Counted from the first letter of the stretch, positions 17,308 to 25,875 are shown. The stretch: 64,000 nt of DNA from M1-B18 sp048264125 (GCA_048264125.1 JBLXDM010000001.1:372001-436000); one strand, 5' to 3'. Numbers and translations are program-made. The notes: a model not told the origin generated them from the letters alone.

Positions 17308-18453
17308 ATGAAAATTGCAATTTTTACCGATACCTACGCACCCCAGGTCAATGGAGTTACAAAAACTCTGAATAGGCTAAAGGACTATATGGACAAAAAT
17401 GGCATCGCGTATAAGCTGTTTTTCCCCGCAGAGGGCAGTCCCAATGAAACAAAGGAGACAATATCCTTTTACAGCATAAGATTTCATCTCTACCCTGAAT
17501 ATAAAATTGCACTGCCTACCTATGGAGAGGTAAAGCACGCATTGGACAGCTTTGAGCCGGATATTATTCATATTGTAACACCCTTTTCCGTCGGACTAAT
17601 GGGTTTGAAGTATGCAAGAGACAACAGAATACCCTTGGTCTCCTCCTATCATACAAACTTTGTGGATTACTTCAAATACTATGGTTTGCAATTTCTTGAG
17701 GGCATCTGCTGGAAATACTTCAATTGGTTTCATTCCTTTTGCCAAATTAATTTTTGTCCCTCAATGGACACCCTTGCAAAGCTTAAAGGGAAGGGCATAG
17801 GTAATTTGAAAATATGGGACAGAGGAATAGAGGCAGATAAATTTAAGCCAGAAAACTACAGCCAGAGGGTCAGGGACCAATATGTAAAGCAAAATGAAAG
17901 GCTGCTGCTATATGTTGGAAGGATCGCAGCTGAAAAGGAGCTGGAGGTGCTTTTAAGGGCTGCTGAAATTTTAAATGAAAAGAGATATGCCTACAAGCTG
18001 CTGATGGTGGGGGAAGGGCCTCAGCTGGAGGAGCTTAGGGCAAAAAACATTCCTAATGTCGTATTTGCAGGCTATAAATTCGGTCAAGAGCTTCAAGAAT
18101 TATATGCCTCCTCGGATATCTTCGTGTTTCCCTCTAGTACAGAAACCTATGGCAATGTCATATTAGAGGCAATGGCCTCCGGAGTGCCGGTGGTGGCTAC
18201 TCTTCAAGGGGGAGTAAAGGAGAACCTTGTTAATGGTACAAATGGTCTGGCCTTCAATGTGGGCTCAGATTCGGATATGGCGAAAAAAATAGAGCATCTT
18301 CTTAATAATGGCGGTTTGAGACAGGAATTAGCACTTAATGCCAGAGCTCATGCGATGGAAAAAGGTTGGGAGAGGGTCTTTGAAAGATTATTTGATGATT
18401 ATCAGGCTGCAATCAATGGCACTGCCGATAAATTAAAGAGATTAAGTGCATAA
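17308..18453 (+). CDS. GT4 family glycosyltransferase (MgtA-like diacylglycerol glucosyltransferase)
   Basis: 381 residues with GT-B architecture. The N-terminal APQVNGVTKTLNRL loop is the donor/acceptor glycine-rich region, and the C-terminal half holds VGRIAAEKELEVLL, LMVGEGP and SSTETYGNVILEAMASGVPVVA, the E-x7-E motif. This pattern matches plant SQD2/bacterial MgtA-like enzymes that transfer glucose, glucuronate or sulfoquinovose from UDP-sugars onto diacylglycerol. The following UDP-glucose dehydrogenase and GalU genes supply UDP-glucuronate and UDP-glucose, so a glycolipid (glucuronosyl-diacylglycerol) product is a reasonable inference. TTAGGAGGAATGTAA precedes the ATG. Confidence 0.85.
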   Translation: MKIAIFTDTYAPQVNGVTKTLNRLKDYMDKNGIAYKLFFPAEGSPNETKETISFYSIRFHLYPEYKIALPTYGEVKHALDSFEPDIIHIVTPFSVGLMGLKYARDNRIPLVSSYHTNFVDYFKYYGLQFLEGICWKYFNWFHSFCQINFCPSMDTLAKLKGKGIGNLKIWDRGIEADKFKPENYSQRVRDQYVKQNERLLLYVGRIAAEKELEVLLRAAEILNEKRYAYKLLMVGEGPQLEELRAKNIPNVVFAGYKFGQELQELYASSDIFVFPSSTETYGNVILEAMASGVPVVATLQGGVKENLVNGTNGLAFNVGSDSDMAKKIEHLLNNGGLRQELALNARAHAMEKGWERVFERLFDDYQAAINGTADKLKRLSA

Positions 18454-18557
18454 GACAATGGGACTGACGATAACGCAGTCATGGAGAGATTTAACTGTTG
18501 CTGAGCTAAGAACCAAGGTTGTCAAGGAGCTATGTACCGTATAAGGGAGGATAATCC

Positions 18558-19724
18558 ATGAAAATTGCAGTAGCAGGAATTGGCTATGTAGGCCTGTCAA
18601 TGGCTGTTTTGCTGGCACAGCACAATGAGGTAACGGCTTTAGATATATTAAAGGAAAAGGTGGCTATGATTAATAGCAAGAAATCACCTATTGAGGATTT
18701 TCTTATAACCGAGTATTTGGCAATGATGAAACTAAAGCTGAAGGCCACCGCCGACAGGGTTAAGGCCTATAAGGGGGCAGATTACGTGATAATTGCCGCT
18801 CCCACAGATTATGATATTGAAAAGGAATGCTTTAATACAGAAGCTATTGAGGCCATTGTAGAGGATGTGCTGGAAATAAACCCGCAGGCGGTGATGATAA
18901 TTAAGTCAACAGTGCCAATGGGGTACACAAAAGCCATAAAGGAAAAATATAATACTGAAAATATAATCTTTTCACCTGAATTCCTCAGGGAGGGCAAGGC
19001 GCTTTACGATAATTTATATCCCTCTAGAATTATTATAGGAGAAAAATCCAAAAGGGCTGAGGCCTTTGCGGCTCTATTGCTGCAGGGGGCTAAAAAAAGC
19101 AATATTCAAGCTCTGTATATGGATTCAACAGAGGCAGAGGCGGTAAAGCTATTCTCCAATGCCTATTTGGCAATGAGGGTTGCTTATTTCAACGAAATTG
19201 ACACCTATGCGGAGCTTATGGGGCTGGATACTAGGTCCATAATTGATGGTGTCGGCCTTGACCCCAGGATAGGTGGCTATTACAATAACCCCTCCTTTGG
19301 ATATGGAGGCTATTGTCTTCCTAAGGATACAAGTCAACTGAAGGCATTATACAGGAGCATACCCAACAATTTGATATCTGCCATATTGGACTCAAATGCC
19401 ACCAGAAAGAAGCATATAACAGATATGATTATAGAGCGAAAGCCTAAGGTGGCAGGTATTTATAGGCTTTCCATGAAGGCGGATTCTGATAATTTTAGGG
19501 CCTCTGCCATTCAGGACATTATAGGCGGTCTTAAAAGCTCCAGTATCGACCCTGTAATATATGAGCCCTCTTTGAAGGTGGAGACCTTCGCAGGATTAAG
19601 GGTAATTAAGGATATTGAAGAATTCAAGGGTATTTCAGATGTTATAGTCTCCAATAGATTAAGCCAGGAGCTTGAGGACGTAGCCCATAAGGTTTATACA
19701 AGGGATTTGTATAATAGAGATTAG
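18558..19724 (+). CDS. ugd: UDP-glucose 6-dehydrogenase
   Basis: 388 residues. N-terminal NAD-binding AGIGYVGLSMAVLLAQHN, the central FSPEFLREGKALYDNLYPSRI block, and the catalytic cysteine Cys253 in GYGGYCLPKDT identify the UDP-glucose/GDP-mannose dehydrogenase family. The VALDI acidic residue points to NAD. It oxidises UDP-glucose to UDP-glucuronate; the exact sugar is inferred from closeness to short-type Ugd of Gram-positives and from the adjacent galU. TAAGGGAGGATAATCC precedes the ATG. The galU start follows by 11 nt. Confidence 0.9.
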   Translation: MKIAVAGIGYVGLSMAVLLAQHNEVTALDILKEKVAMINSKKSPIEDFLITEYLAMMKLKLKATADRVKAYKGADYVIIAAPTDYDIEKECFNTEAIEAIVEDVLEINPQAVMIIKSTVPMGYTKAIKEKYNTENIIFSPEFLREGKALYDNLYPSRIIIGEKSKRAEAFAALLLQGAKKSNIQALYMDSTEAEAVKLFSNAYLAMRVAYFNEIDTYAELMGLDTRSIIDGVGLDPRIGGYYNNPSFGYGGYCLPKDTSQLKALYRSIPNNLISAILDSNATRKKHITDMIIERKPKVAGIYRLSMKADSDNFRASAIQDIIGGLKSSSIDPVIYEPSLKVETFAGLRVIKDIEEFKGISDVIVSNRLSQELEDVAHKVYTRDLYNRD

Positions 19725-19735
19725 GAGGAGATTAC

Positions 19736-20635
19736 ATGAAGCTTCGTAAGGCTGTAATACCTGCTGCTGGACTGGGCACAAGGTTTTTACCTGCTACAAA
19801 GGCCCAGCCCAAGGAGATGCTGCCCATAGTTGATAAGCCTGCATTGCAATATATTATTGAAGAGGCGGTTAACTCGGGAATTGAGGAGATTTTAATCATA
19901 ACCGGAAGAAACAAAAAGGCCATAGAGGATCATTTTGATAAATCGGTTGAGCTGGAGCTGGAGCTGGAGGCAAAGGGTAAGCATGACCTTCTGAGGGAAG
20001 TTAGAAAAATATCCGACATGGTGAACATACACTACATTCGCCAAAAGGAGCCCAGAGGATTGGGGGATGCAATTCATTGTGCCAAAAGCTTTATAGGCAA
20101 TGAGCCCTTTGCGGTAATGCTGGGGGACGATATTGTAGAGGGAGAGCCCCCCTGTCTTCTGCAGATGATTGAAATGTATAATCAATATAAGGTCAGCATT
20201 TTAGGTGTGCAGGAGGTTTCAATGGAGTCTGTGGGCAAGTACGGTATTGTCAAGGGCATAGCTGTGGAGGACAGGATTTACAAGGTTAAGGATCTTGTTG
20301 AGAAGCCTTCTGCAAATGAAGCGCCTTCAAACATCGCTATTCTAGGCAGATACATTATAACCCCTGAAATATTTGGGGCTTTGGAGAGCATCAAGCCGGG
20401 AAAGGGCGGAGAGCTGCAGTTAACTGATGCCCTAAGGCTTCTGGCCCAAAAGGAGGCTATGTATGCCTACAATTTCAAGGGAAAAAGATACGATGTAGGA
20501 GACAAGCAGGGATTTCTGGAGGCTACGGTTGAGTTTGCCTTAAAGAGAGATGACCTTAGAGAAGAATTTTTAAGCTACCTTTTAACTGTTGTAGAAAGGG
20601 AAAATAGAAGCAATAGTCGCAAAAGGGCGGTATAA
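19736..20635 (+). CDS. galU: UTP-glucose-1-phosphate uridylyltransferase
   Basis: 299 residues. PAAGLGTRFLPATKAQPKEMLPIVDKP is the nucleotidyltransferase signature of GalU/HasC, followed by FAVMLGDDIV (metal and base site), VEKPS, and LTDALRLLA near the C-terminus. It makes UDP-glucose, the substrate of the dehydrogenase encoded just upstream. TTAGGAGGAGATTAC precedes the ATG. The operon ends in a terminator 40-70 nt downstream. Confidence 0.92.
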   Translation: MKLRKAVIPAAGLGTRFLPATKAQPKEMLPIVDKPALQYIIEEAVNSGIEEILIITGRNKKAIEDHFDKSVELELELEAKGKHDLLREVRKISDMVNIHYIRQKEPRGLGDAIHCAKSFIGNEPFAVMLGDDIVEGEPPCLLQMIEMYNQYKVSILGVQEVSMESVGKYGIVKGIAVEDRIYKVKDLVEKPSANEAPSNIAILGRYIITPEIFGALESIKPGKGGELQLTDALRLLAQKEAMYAYNFKGKRYDVGDKQGFLEATVEFALKRDDLREEFLSYLLTVVERENRSNSRKRAV

Positions 20636-20674
20636 TAGAGGCCTTTTTGCTTATGAATAAAGAGAACAGTTTTG

Positions 20675-20708
20675 AAAAGTGCTGTACTATAAATAGTACG
20701 GCATTTTT
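20675..20708 (+). terminator. Rho-independent terminator
   Basis: Stem GTGCTGTACTA / TAGTACGGCAT with a TAAA loop and a following T run, placed just after galU; it closes the PAP2-GT4-ugd-galU unit. Between it and 20918 I see only AT-rich sequence; an open 60-codon frame at 20647 overlaps this hairpin and is not credible. Confidence 0.75.
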
Positions 20709-20917
20709 GATTTTATTAAAAAATAAAATAAAGTTTGTGAAATCAGTGAAGTTGAGAAGTGTTAGAAAGCCTAAATTAAACAGAAATATTCACATAATAT
20801 TATGGAGGAAAATGGAAATTTCTATCGAATAATATATTATATAAGCAAAGAAACAGTGACATCTTTGTATCTGATATAATATAGTTTAGACAGTAAAGTT
20901 TAAAAGGTGGAGGATAC

Positions 20918-21050
20918 GTGGTGGATAAGGAGAATGCGATTAAATTATTTGAAGATAAAAAAAATCTAAACTCAATTCAGAGGGAAGCCAACTGTCCGAA
21001 AAAATCGGACAACAGAAAATGAAGTCAGCAGATGGGAAATTGAATTTGAA
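20918..21050 (+). pseudogene. BRO/DinD-type antirepressor relic
   Basis: GTG at 20918/20921 after AAGGTGGAGG begins a frame (VDKENAIKLFEDKKN) that matches the start of BRO-N/DinD-like phage antirepressors. Soon after, another frame supplies GSQLSEKIGQQKMKSADGK, a stretch normally found about 40-50 residues later in the same family. The intervening part, including the conserved tryptophan-rich W-F-S-V-V-D-V segment, is missing and the frame is changed. This is the relic of a phage- or stress-type gene with an internal deletion. Downstream, a 40-codon open frame at about 21075 does not resume the family. Confidence 0.65.
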
Positions 21051-21150
21051 AAGAAAAACGATGAATACTTGCGATGGAGCAAGAGCAGAGATTAACTGAT
21101 CGTGACCAACAAGTGAGATTTGGTATAGGCAAAATTTGCCTATACTGCGC

Positions 21151-21195
21151 TAAAGACCACGTTCCAAAGATTTTTTATTTGGACGCGGTCTTTTA
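21151..21195 (+). terminator. Hairpin/terminator
   Basis: Imperfect inverted repeat: AAAGACCACGTTCCAAA on the left and TTTGGACGCGGTCTTTT on the right, with an AT-rich loop and terminal T residues. It follows the antirepressor relic and precedes the membrane-protein gene at 21225. Confidence 0.6.
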
Positions 21196-21224
21196 AACAT
21201 TCAAATGTGCAAAGGAGACAGAAT

Positions 21225-21683
21225 ATGGGCTTTTCAATTATCGGTGCTATTATTGGAGCTTCAATCATTTTACCCAGCATATTATTTTATGCGATATTTC
21301 CACCTAAAAACATACCTTCAGCTCAGGTGAAGCAAAGCAAGCTCTTTGAAGCTCTTGAAAGAATAGGGCAAATGGCCTGCTTAGCTATACTGCTATTTTC
21401 AAGGGAGAGCTTTGTGAACAGAGGCATCAATCCTGCGCTCCTGCTGATGGCTATTTGCATTATTATTTACTATGGTCTCTGGGCAAGATATATGATAATG
21501 GGCCAGGAATATAAGCTGCTGTGGCAGCCCCTTATCTTTATACCTGTACCAATGGCGGTTTTTCCGGTTCTGGCCTTTAGTTTTGCCGCCCTATGGGGGC
21601 AGTCAATTTTACTTGCATTAGCAGCTGCGGCCTTAGCAATAGGGCATATCAATATCAGCTGGAATAGCTATAAGCCAAAATAA
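21225..21683 (+). CDS. Hypothetical integral membrane protein
   Basis: 152 residues with four or five hydrophobic segments (about 4-22, 50-65, 72-90, 100-122 and 126-142). AAAGGAGA at 21211-21218 fixes the ATG at 21225; a GTG at 21207 precedes the ribosome site. Composition (many A, L and aromatic residues) is typical of small uncharacterised Clostridia membrane proteins. No family recognised. Confidence 0.6.
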   Translation: MGFSIIGAIIGASIILPSILFYAIFPPKNIPSAQVKQSKLFEALERIGQMACLAILLFSRESFVNRGINPALLLMAICIIIYYGLWARYMIMGQEYKLLWQPLIFIPVPMAVFPVLAFSFAALWGQSILLALAAAALAIGHINISWNSYKPK

Positions 21684-21724
21684 TAAGCTGAGAATAGCAC
21701 TATTTCCATAAATGAAGGTGTCAA

Positions 21725-21889
21725 ATGCAAAAAAAGCAAAAAAGCAAAAAAGCAAAAAAGCAATATGCCTTATGTGAGTATGTTTATAGTGGCAGACTAT
21801 TGGGAAAAATGTATATGGGAACTTATGTATCACATTATACGTCTAATATTATGATACCAGGCAGCCATAGCAGCCATATTTTATTTTAG
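21725..21889 (+). CDS. Possible small lysine-rich protein with 8-bp repeats at its 5' end
   Basis: A 54-codon open frame whose first 13 codons are made of about four copies of the 8-bp unit AAAAAAGC, so the protein starts MQKKQKSKKAKKQ and continues with a Tyr/Gly-rich stretch. The ribosome site is weak (GAAGGTG 4 nt before the ATG). The unit length is not a multiple of three, so gain or loss of one copy would shift frame. Coding status is doubtful. Confidence 0.25.
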   Translation: MQKKQKSKKAKKQYALCEYVYSGRLLGKMYMGTYVSHYTSNIMIPGSHSSHILF

Positions 21890-21971
21890 ATAACAAAATG
21901 TACCAATATGCTTTCGTCCTAGAAAAATGGGTAAAACAATAGTACAACAAATGCAGAAGGAGTGATGACAA

Positions 21972-23024
21972 ATGAAAAAGCTATTTTTTATAATATTGAC
22001 TATTTCCTTATTGATCGTAGGCTGTGCCAAGGAACCTATTAAAGAGCCAGAGGAGGAAATGCCTAAAGCTGCGGATTACTTCCCTTTCCTTGAGAATACA
22101 AAATTATCTTACGCTGGAGAAGGCAATGAATATGCTGAAAAGGAAGTTTTCTTTGATTTTATAGAGGGTGACAGAGCACAGATGAGGGTTATTAATCCCG
22201 GAACTACTTTAGCCCAGGTTTATGAGGTTAAGGATGGAGAGGTCAGACGCTTAAGCTCCAAGGAGGAGATGTATTCCTTCTATAATACTTTGGACTGGCT
22301 GAATGACGAGGGTGAAGACATCGAGGCCGAGATTATATTAAAGGAGCCGATTGAAAAGGGCAATAAATGGCAGCTTTCTGATGGGCGAACAAGAGAAATT
22401 ACAGAGGTTGACATAGAGGTTGAAACGCCACATTCAGATTATGAGGCCATCGAGGTAACCACCACAAGCCAGGATGGAAAATCTGTTGTAAAGGATTATT
22501 ACGCTTTGGAGATTGGTTTAATTAAAACTGAATTCTCCAGCGAAGGCGTCGAGGTATTAACAATACTGGAGGCGGTTGAAAAGGATTCAAGCTATAATCA
22601 AGAGGTAGCCTTCTTTTATCCAGACTTCCACAATGAGCAAATTGTATATACAGAAGAAGAGATTGAGTTCAAGACCAATGACGATATTAAGAAGCTATTT
22701 GAGGAAAAGCTGAAGGAATCCCCGGGAGAAGGCATAAATCATGTATTGGGTGAAAATGTTAAGATAAACGAAATAGTATATGAGCCCGATGATTCAGCCA
22801 TAACAGTTGATTTTACCGGAGAGCTGGTTACTGAAATGAATGCGGGTGTCTACCTAGAGGGACAAACCTTAACCAGTATTACAAACACCTTTGCTAGATA
22901 TTTTAATGCATCTAATGTCTTTATCCGTATAGACGGAAAGACATACGAATCAGGCCATGTATACCTGGAGGAGGATGAGCCCCTTAATCCGAGAATTGAG
23001 GAGGCAGTACCCTATAATAAGTAA
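21972..23024 (+). CDS. GerMN-domain lipoprotein
   Basis: 350 residues with a lipoprotein signal (FFIILTISLLIVGC, cysteine 18). The C-terminal 130 residues carry a sporulation/germination GerMN domain: VAFFYPDFHNEQIVYTEEEIEF, LKESPGEGINHVL, AITVDFTGELVTEMNAG and NTFARYFNASNVFIRIDGK. The N-terminal half (about 30-200) is a beta-rich region (EYAEKEVFFDFIEG...) seen in several Clostridia lipoproteins. It is likely displayed at the outer membrane face or in the spore. AGAAGGAGTGATGACAA precedes the ATG. Confidence 0.85.
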   Translation: MKKLFFIILTISLLIVGCAKEPIKEPEEEMPKAADYFPFLENTKLSYAGEGNEYAEKEVFFDFIEGDRAQMRVINPGTTLAQVYEVKDGEVRRLSSKEEMYSFYNTLDWLNDEGEDIEAEIILKEPIEKGNKWQLSDGRTREITEVDIEVETPHSDYEAIEVTTTSQDGKSVVKDYYALEIGLIKTEFSSEGVEVLTILEAVEKDSSYNQEVAFFYPDFHNEQIVYTEEEIEFKTNDDIKKLFEEKLKESPGEGINHVLGENVKINEIVYEPDDSAITVDFTGELVTEMNAGVYLEGQTLTSITNTFARYFNASNVFIRIDGKTYESGHVYLEEDEPLNPRIEEAVPYNK

Positions 23025-23047
23025 TACAAATTAAAAATGACTTTTGA

Positions 23048-23079
23048 AGCAAAAGGGGGCTATATGGCCCTCTTTTAAT
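23048..23079 (+). terminator. Terminator shared by convergent genes
   Basis: Stem AAAAGGGGGC / GGCCCTCTTTT with a TATAT loop between the GerMN gene (plus strand) and the mocR gene (minus strand). A-rich and T-rich flanks on both sides allow bidirectional use. Confidence 0.65.
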
Positions 23080-23113
23080 GCTTATTCCTGCAAAAGTCTA
23101 CGGAGCTGTTGGA

Positions 23114-24490
23114 TTACAAAAAATCCTTAACTATCTCGAGTCCTCTCCTTAATTCCTGGGAATCGGCAGCAGAGGATAGGGCAATCCGTACAAACTGTGA
23201 AGGCTCCTCCCTATTTACTATAAACCTGTAGGAATGAAAAAGTCGTACACCCCTGCGTAAAAGCTCCTGTTCCAGCTCCTTTGGCGGATATTTACGGGGA
23301 AGGGGGAGCCAGCGGTAGAGGCTTAATGGATTTTCCAGAGGATTATATATATCGAAGTACTGACGATAAATACTGTTTCTTTCCCTTGCAAGCTCCAGCT
23401 TTTTTGCTATTATTCCTTCGGCAGCTCCGTTGTTTATCATCTCCGCGACGATTTCAGCATTTAACGCAGAGGTTTTAATATTAATATTGCATATGCCACG
23501 GGTTATCATATCGGAAAACTGCTTTGGATACGCGATAAAGCCAACCCTCAGGCCTGCGGCCATAGCCTTTGATATACTGTGCATATATATAGAATGCTCC
23601 GGCACAAAATGAGATATGGGCAAGTATCCATCGGGACTAAGGAAGACATAAATATCGTCCTCCATTAAAATGAGTCGGTTCTTTTTGATTACCTTCGCCA
23701 GCTCTTTTCTCCTTTCCATAGGCATAATCACAGCAGTTGGATTGTCGCAGGAGGGACATAGGTAGATGCCCTGCAGGCTGTTGGCCCTACAGACTGCCTC
23801 CAGCTGCTGAGGTAGCATGCCCATTTCGTCCCCTCCAACGGGAATCAGCTGTATATTCAGCATATTTGCCAGCTCTATAAAATTGGGATAGGTGTAGGTA
23901 TCAACAGCAATTTTATCACCGGGCTTAAAGAGGGAAATTAAGACCAAGGTAAAGGAATTTTGTCCTCCGGAGGTAATAGCAATATTGTCGAGGGAGGCTT
24001 CCATATTGAAGCGCTCCAGCCACTTCTTTGCAGCCATCCTATGATAAGGCGCTCCAAGGGGGTATCCATAATCCAGTAGCTTATCTAAATAATTTTTTTC
24101 TGCTATATCCTTGATTACCTCTCCTACATGCACATTTAAGAAATCAAAGGCCTTGATAAGTCCCAGCTCTATGAAGCTCTTATTGCCCTCGCTGTCGGCT
24201 ATAAATATTTCATTTCCCGCATTTGGAGCAACAAAGGTTCCTCTGCCGGTTATAGCGTATATCAGTCCCTTAACCTCGCATAGCTTAAAAGCCCTGGTTA
24301 CGGTGCTGAGGTTGATGTCGAGAAAATCCGCCAGCTCCCTTTGGGGCGGAAGCTTTGTGTTTGGAGCAAGAAAGCCGTTTAAGATATCATATTCCAGCAT
24401 ACTAGCCAAGGATATATAAAACGGTGAAGTCAGCTTGCGTCTATCGGGTCTCCAGGTCATTGGGTAATTTTCAAAGGAATTAACAGGCAT
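23114..24490 (-). CDS. MocR-type PLP-dependent transcriptional regulator (GntR-aminotransferase fusion)
   Basis: 458 residues. The N-terminal winged helix is of GntR type (LPPQRELADFLDINLSTVTRAFKLCEVKGLI, about residues 45-80). The rest is an aminotransferase fold class I domain with the PLP lysine in SISKAMAAGLRVGF. The start on the minus strand is the ATG ending at 24490, with TAGGAGGTATATT ahead of it. MocR proteins sense PLP-bound ligands or amino acids and often control an adjacent divergent gene; here azlCD (amino-acid export) is divergent, with a perfect inverted repeat between. Control of azlCD is therefore a strong inference. Confidence 0.88.
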   Translation of the reverse strand: MPVNSFENYPMTWRPDRRKLTSPFYISLASMLEYDILNGFLAPNTKLPPQRELADFLDINLSTVTRAFKLCEVKGLIYAITGRGTFVAPNAGNEIFIADSEGNKSFIELGLIKAFDFLNVHVGEVIKDIAEKNYLDKLLDYGYPLGAPYHRMAAKKWLERFNMEASLDNIAITSGGQNSFTLVLISLFKPGDKIAVDTYTYPNFIELANMLNIQLIPVGGDEMGMLPQQLEAVCRANSLQGIYLCPSCDNPTAVIMPMERRKELAKVIKKNRLILMEDDIYVFLSPDGYLPISHFVPEHSIYMHSISKAMAAGLRVGFIAYPKQFSDMITRGICNINIKTSALNAEIVAEMINNGAAEGIIAKKLELARERNSIYRQYFDIYNPLENPLSLYRWLPLPRKYPPKELEQELLRRGVRLFHSYRFIVNREEPSQFVRIALSSAADSQELRRGLEIVKDFL

Positions 24491-24522
24491 AATATACCTC
24501 CTAAAATAATTGTCTTGCATAC

Positions 24523-24562
24523 AATTATAGCATTGTGACCATACACCTACAATGCTATAATT
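24523..24562. promoter_or_regulatory. Divergent overlapping promoters with 13-bp inverted repeat (MocR operator candidate)
   Basis: Arms AATTATAGCATTG (24523-24535) and CAATGCTATAATT (24550-24562) are perfect inverted copies separated by 14 bp. Each arm contains the -10 TATAAT of one promoter and the -35 of the other: plus strand TTGTGA (24533-24538), 17 bp, TATAAT (24556-24561); minus strand TTGTAG (24552-24547), 17 bp, TATAAT (24529-24524). Binding here would shut both promoters at once. Confidence 0.75.
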
Positions 24563-24592
24563 CTATTATATAAATTTGAGGATGTGCTTAAT

Positions 24593-25336
24593 ATGAAGAA
24601 AAATGAGAGAAGAAAAGCGTTTTTTAAGGGCTTCATAGACACAATTCCCCTTGCACTAAGTGCTTCAATATACGGAGTTGTCTATGGCGTATTGGCGGGT
24701 AAGGCCGGGCTCTCTATATTGGAGACTATAGCAATGTCGGGAATTGTATTTGCAGGGGCTTCTCAAATGACGGCGGTTCAGATGATTGCCCTTGGCAGTA
24801 GTGGAATTTCAATTATTATAACGGTATTCATAATTAATTTAAGGCATTTCCTTCTGTCTGCCTCCATAGCCCCCTACTTAAAAAAGGAATCATTGGGGGT
24901 AAAGCTTTTGAGTTCCTTTCTATTAACCGATGAGACCTATGCTGTTGCCTATAGCCACTTTCAGAAGAATAGCCCCGAAGCTAAATATTATCTGGGAAGC
25001 GGTATGACGATATACATTTTCTGGGGGATATCAGGCGCTATAGGATATTTCTTTGGAAATATTATATCCAGCCAGCTAAATTATATCTTTGACTTTGCCT
25101 TTGTGGCAGCCTTTCTAGGCATGCTGGTGCCAATGGTGAAGGGGCTTCCGATGGTGGTAACGGTTATTACCTCTGCCATAGTATCTTTGATAGGCAGTCA
25201 ACTGATTCCCGGTAAATGGTATATTATTATAGCTGCTATCCTTGCAAGCATAGCAGGATACCTTGCTTCAGAGGTGAAGGGAAGAAGCACTGATGCAGAG
25301 GAGAATAATAGAGGAGGCGTTCAATATGAGGATTAG
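24593..25336 (+). CDS. azlC: AzlC family branched-chain amino acid exporter subunit
   Basis: 247 residues, mostly membrane-embedded. The block GIVFAGASQMTAVQMIALGSSG and FIINLRHFLLSASIAPYL are diagnostic of AzlC. AzlC pairs with the small AzlD protein to export branched-chain amino acids or analogues such as azaleucine. ATG 24593 is preceded by TTTGAGGATG at 10 nt. azlD overlaps its 3' end by 11 nt. Transcribed from the promoter inside the inverted repeat shared with the divergent mocR gene. Confidence 0.9.
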   Translation: MKKNERRKAFFKGFIDTIPLALSASIYGVVYGVLAGKAGLSILETIAMSGIVFAGASQMTAVQMIALGSSGISIIITVFIINLRHFLLSASIAPYLKKESLGVKLLSSFLLTDETYAVAYSHFQKNSPEAKYYLGSGMTIYIFWGISGAIGYFFGNIISSQLNYIFDFAFVAAFLGMLVPMVKGLPMVVTVITSAIVSLIGSQLIPGKWYIIIAAILASIAGYLASEVKGRSTDAEENNRGGVQYED

Positions 25337-25646
25337 TATGCTATTATTGATTATCGGCGCAGGAGCAGCAACCTATTTGACACGCTTTCCTTTGATGATA
25401 ATCTCCGGCAGAAAAGAAATTTCCCCCAAAGTGGCGAAGCTAATGAGCTTCATAGCTCCGGCGGTACTAACCTCCCTGATAGCCCCAGCTATTTTTATAA
25501 AGGAGGGCAGCATTGACCTTTCATTGAGCAACAGCTATATCATTGCCGCTGCCATAACAGCGCTAATAGCCTATTATTCGAAAAATATGCTGGTGACGGT
25601 AATAACAGGCATTGCCACTGTAGCGGTGCTGATGTATATACTATAG
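25326..25646 (+). CDS. azlD: AzlD family branched-chain amino acid transport subunit
   Basis: 106 residues with four membrane segments. The start AATYLTRFPLMIISG and FIAPAVLTSLIAPAIF are typical AzlD features. The ATG at 25326 follows AGAGGAGGCGTTCAAT and lies inside the end of azlC. The product forms the transporter together with AzlC. A strong terminator follows about 30 nt downstream. Confidence 0.88.
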   Translation: MRISMLLLIIGAGAATYLTRFPLMIISGRKEISPKVAKLMSFIAPAVLTSLIAPAIFIKEGSIDLSLSNSYIIAAAITALIAYYSKNMLVTVITGIATVAVLMYIL

Positions 25647-25674
25647 TTATAAAAGCTAAAGATCATGTTGTCAA

Positions 25675-25710
25675 GAACAGCAGTGGAGGGCCTCCATTGC
25701 TGTTTTTTAT
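25675..25710 (+). terminator. Rho-independent terminator
   Basis: Near-perfect stem AACAGCAGTGGAGG / CCTCCATTGCTGTT with a minimal loop followed by T6. Closes the azlCD unit. Confidence 0.85.
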
Positions 25711-25745
25711 GTGTGGTACACATGGTTTCCCTAGAAAACAAAAGA
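25711..25745. repeat. Copy of a short intergenic motif (CATGGTTTCC...GAAAACAAA)
   Basis: Immediately after the azlD terminator the sequence reads CATGGTTTCC, then CTA, then GAAAACAAA (25721-25742). Nearly the same string occurs at 32059-32079 inside the GC-rich hairpin element. Both copies are intergenic. The rest of the 25711-25875 stretch shows no gene. Confidence 0.4.
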
Positions 25746-25875
25746 CAAGCGTTTTTGTTCTCTCTTCTTATGGCATAATTCAATAATTGCAGAATAAATA
25801 TAAAGCAATACTGAGGATTCGGATTCTGAAGGCCAGTACCTGTAGACGGTTAGATATTATTGGAGGAGGAGAGGC

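Noticed and set aside
20647..20832. 60-codon open frame after galU
   Set aside because: It overlaps the galU operon terminator, lacks a ribosome site and has AT-rich composition.
23281..24419. Plus-strand frames opposite the MocR gene
   Set aside because: Shadows of the minus-strand gene with no ribosome sites or recognisable motifs.
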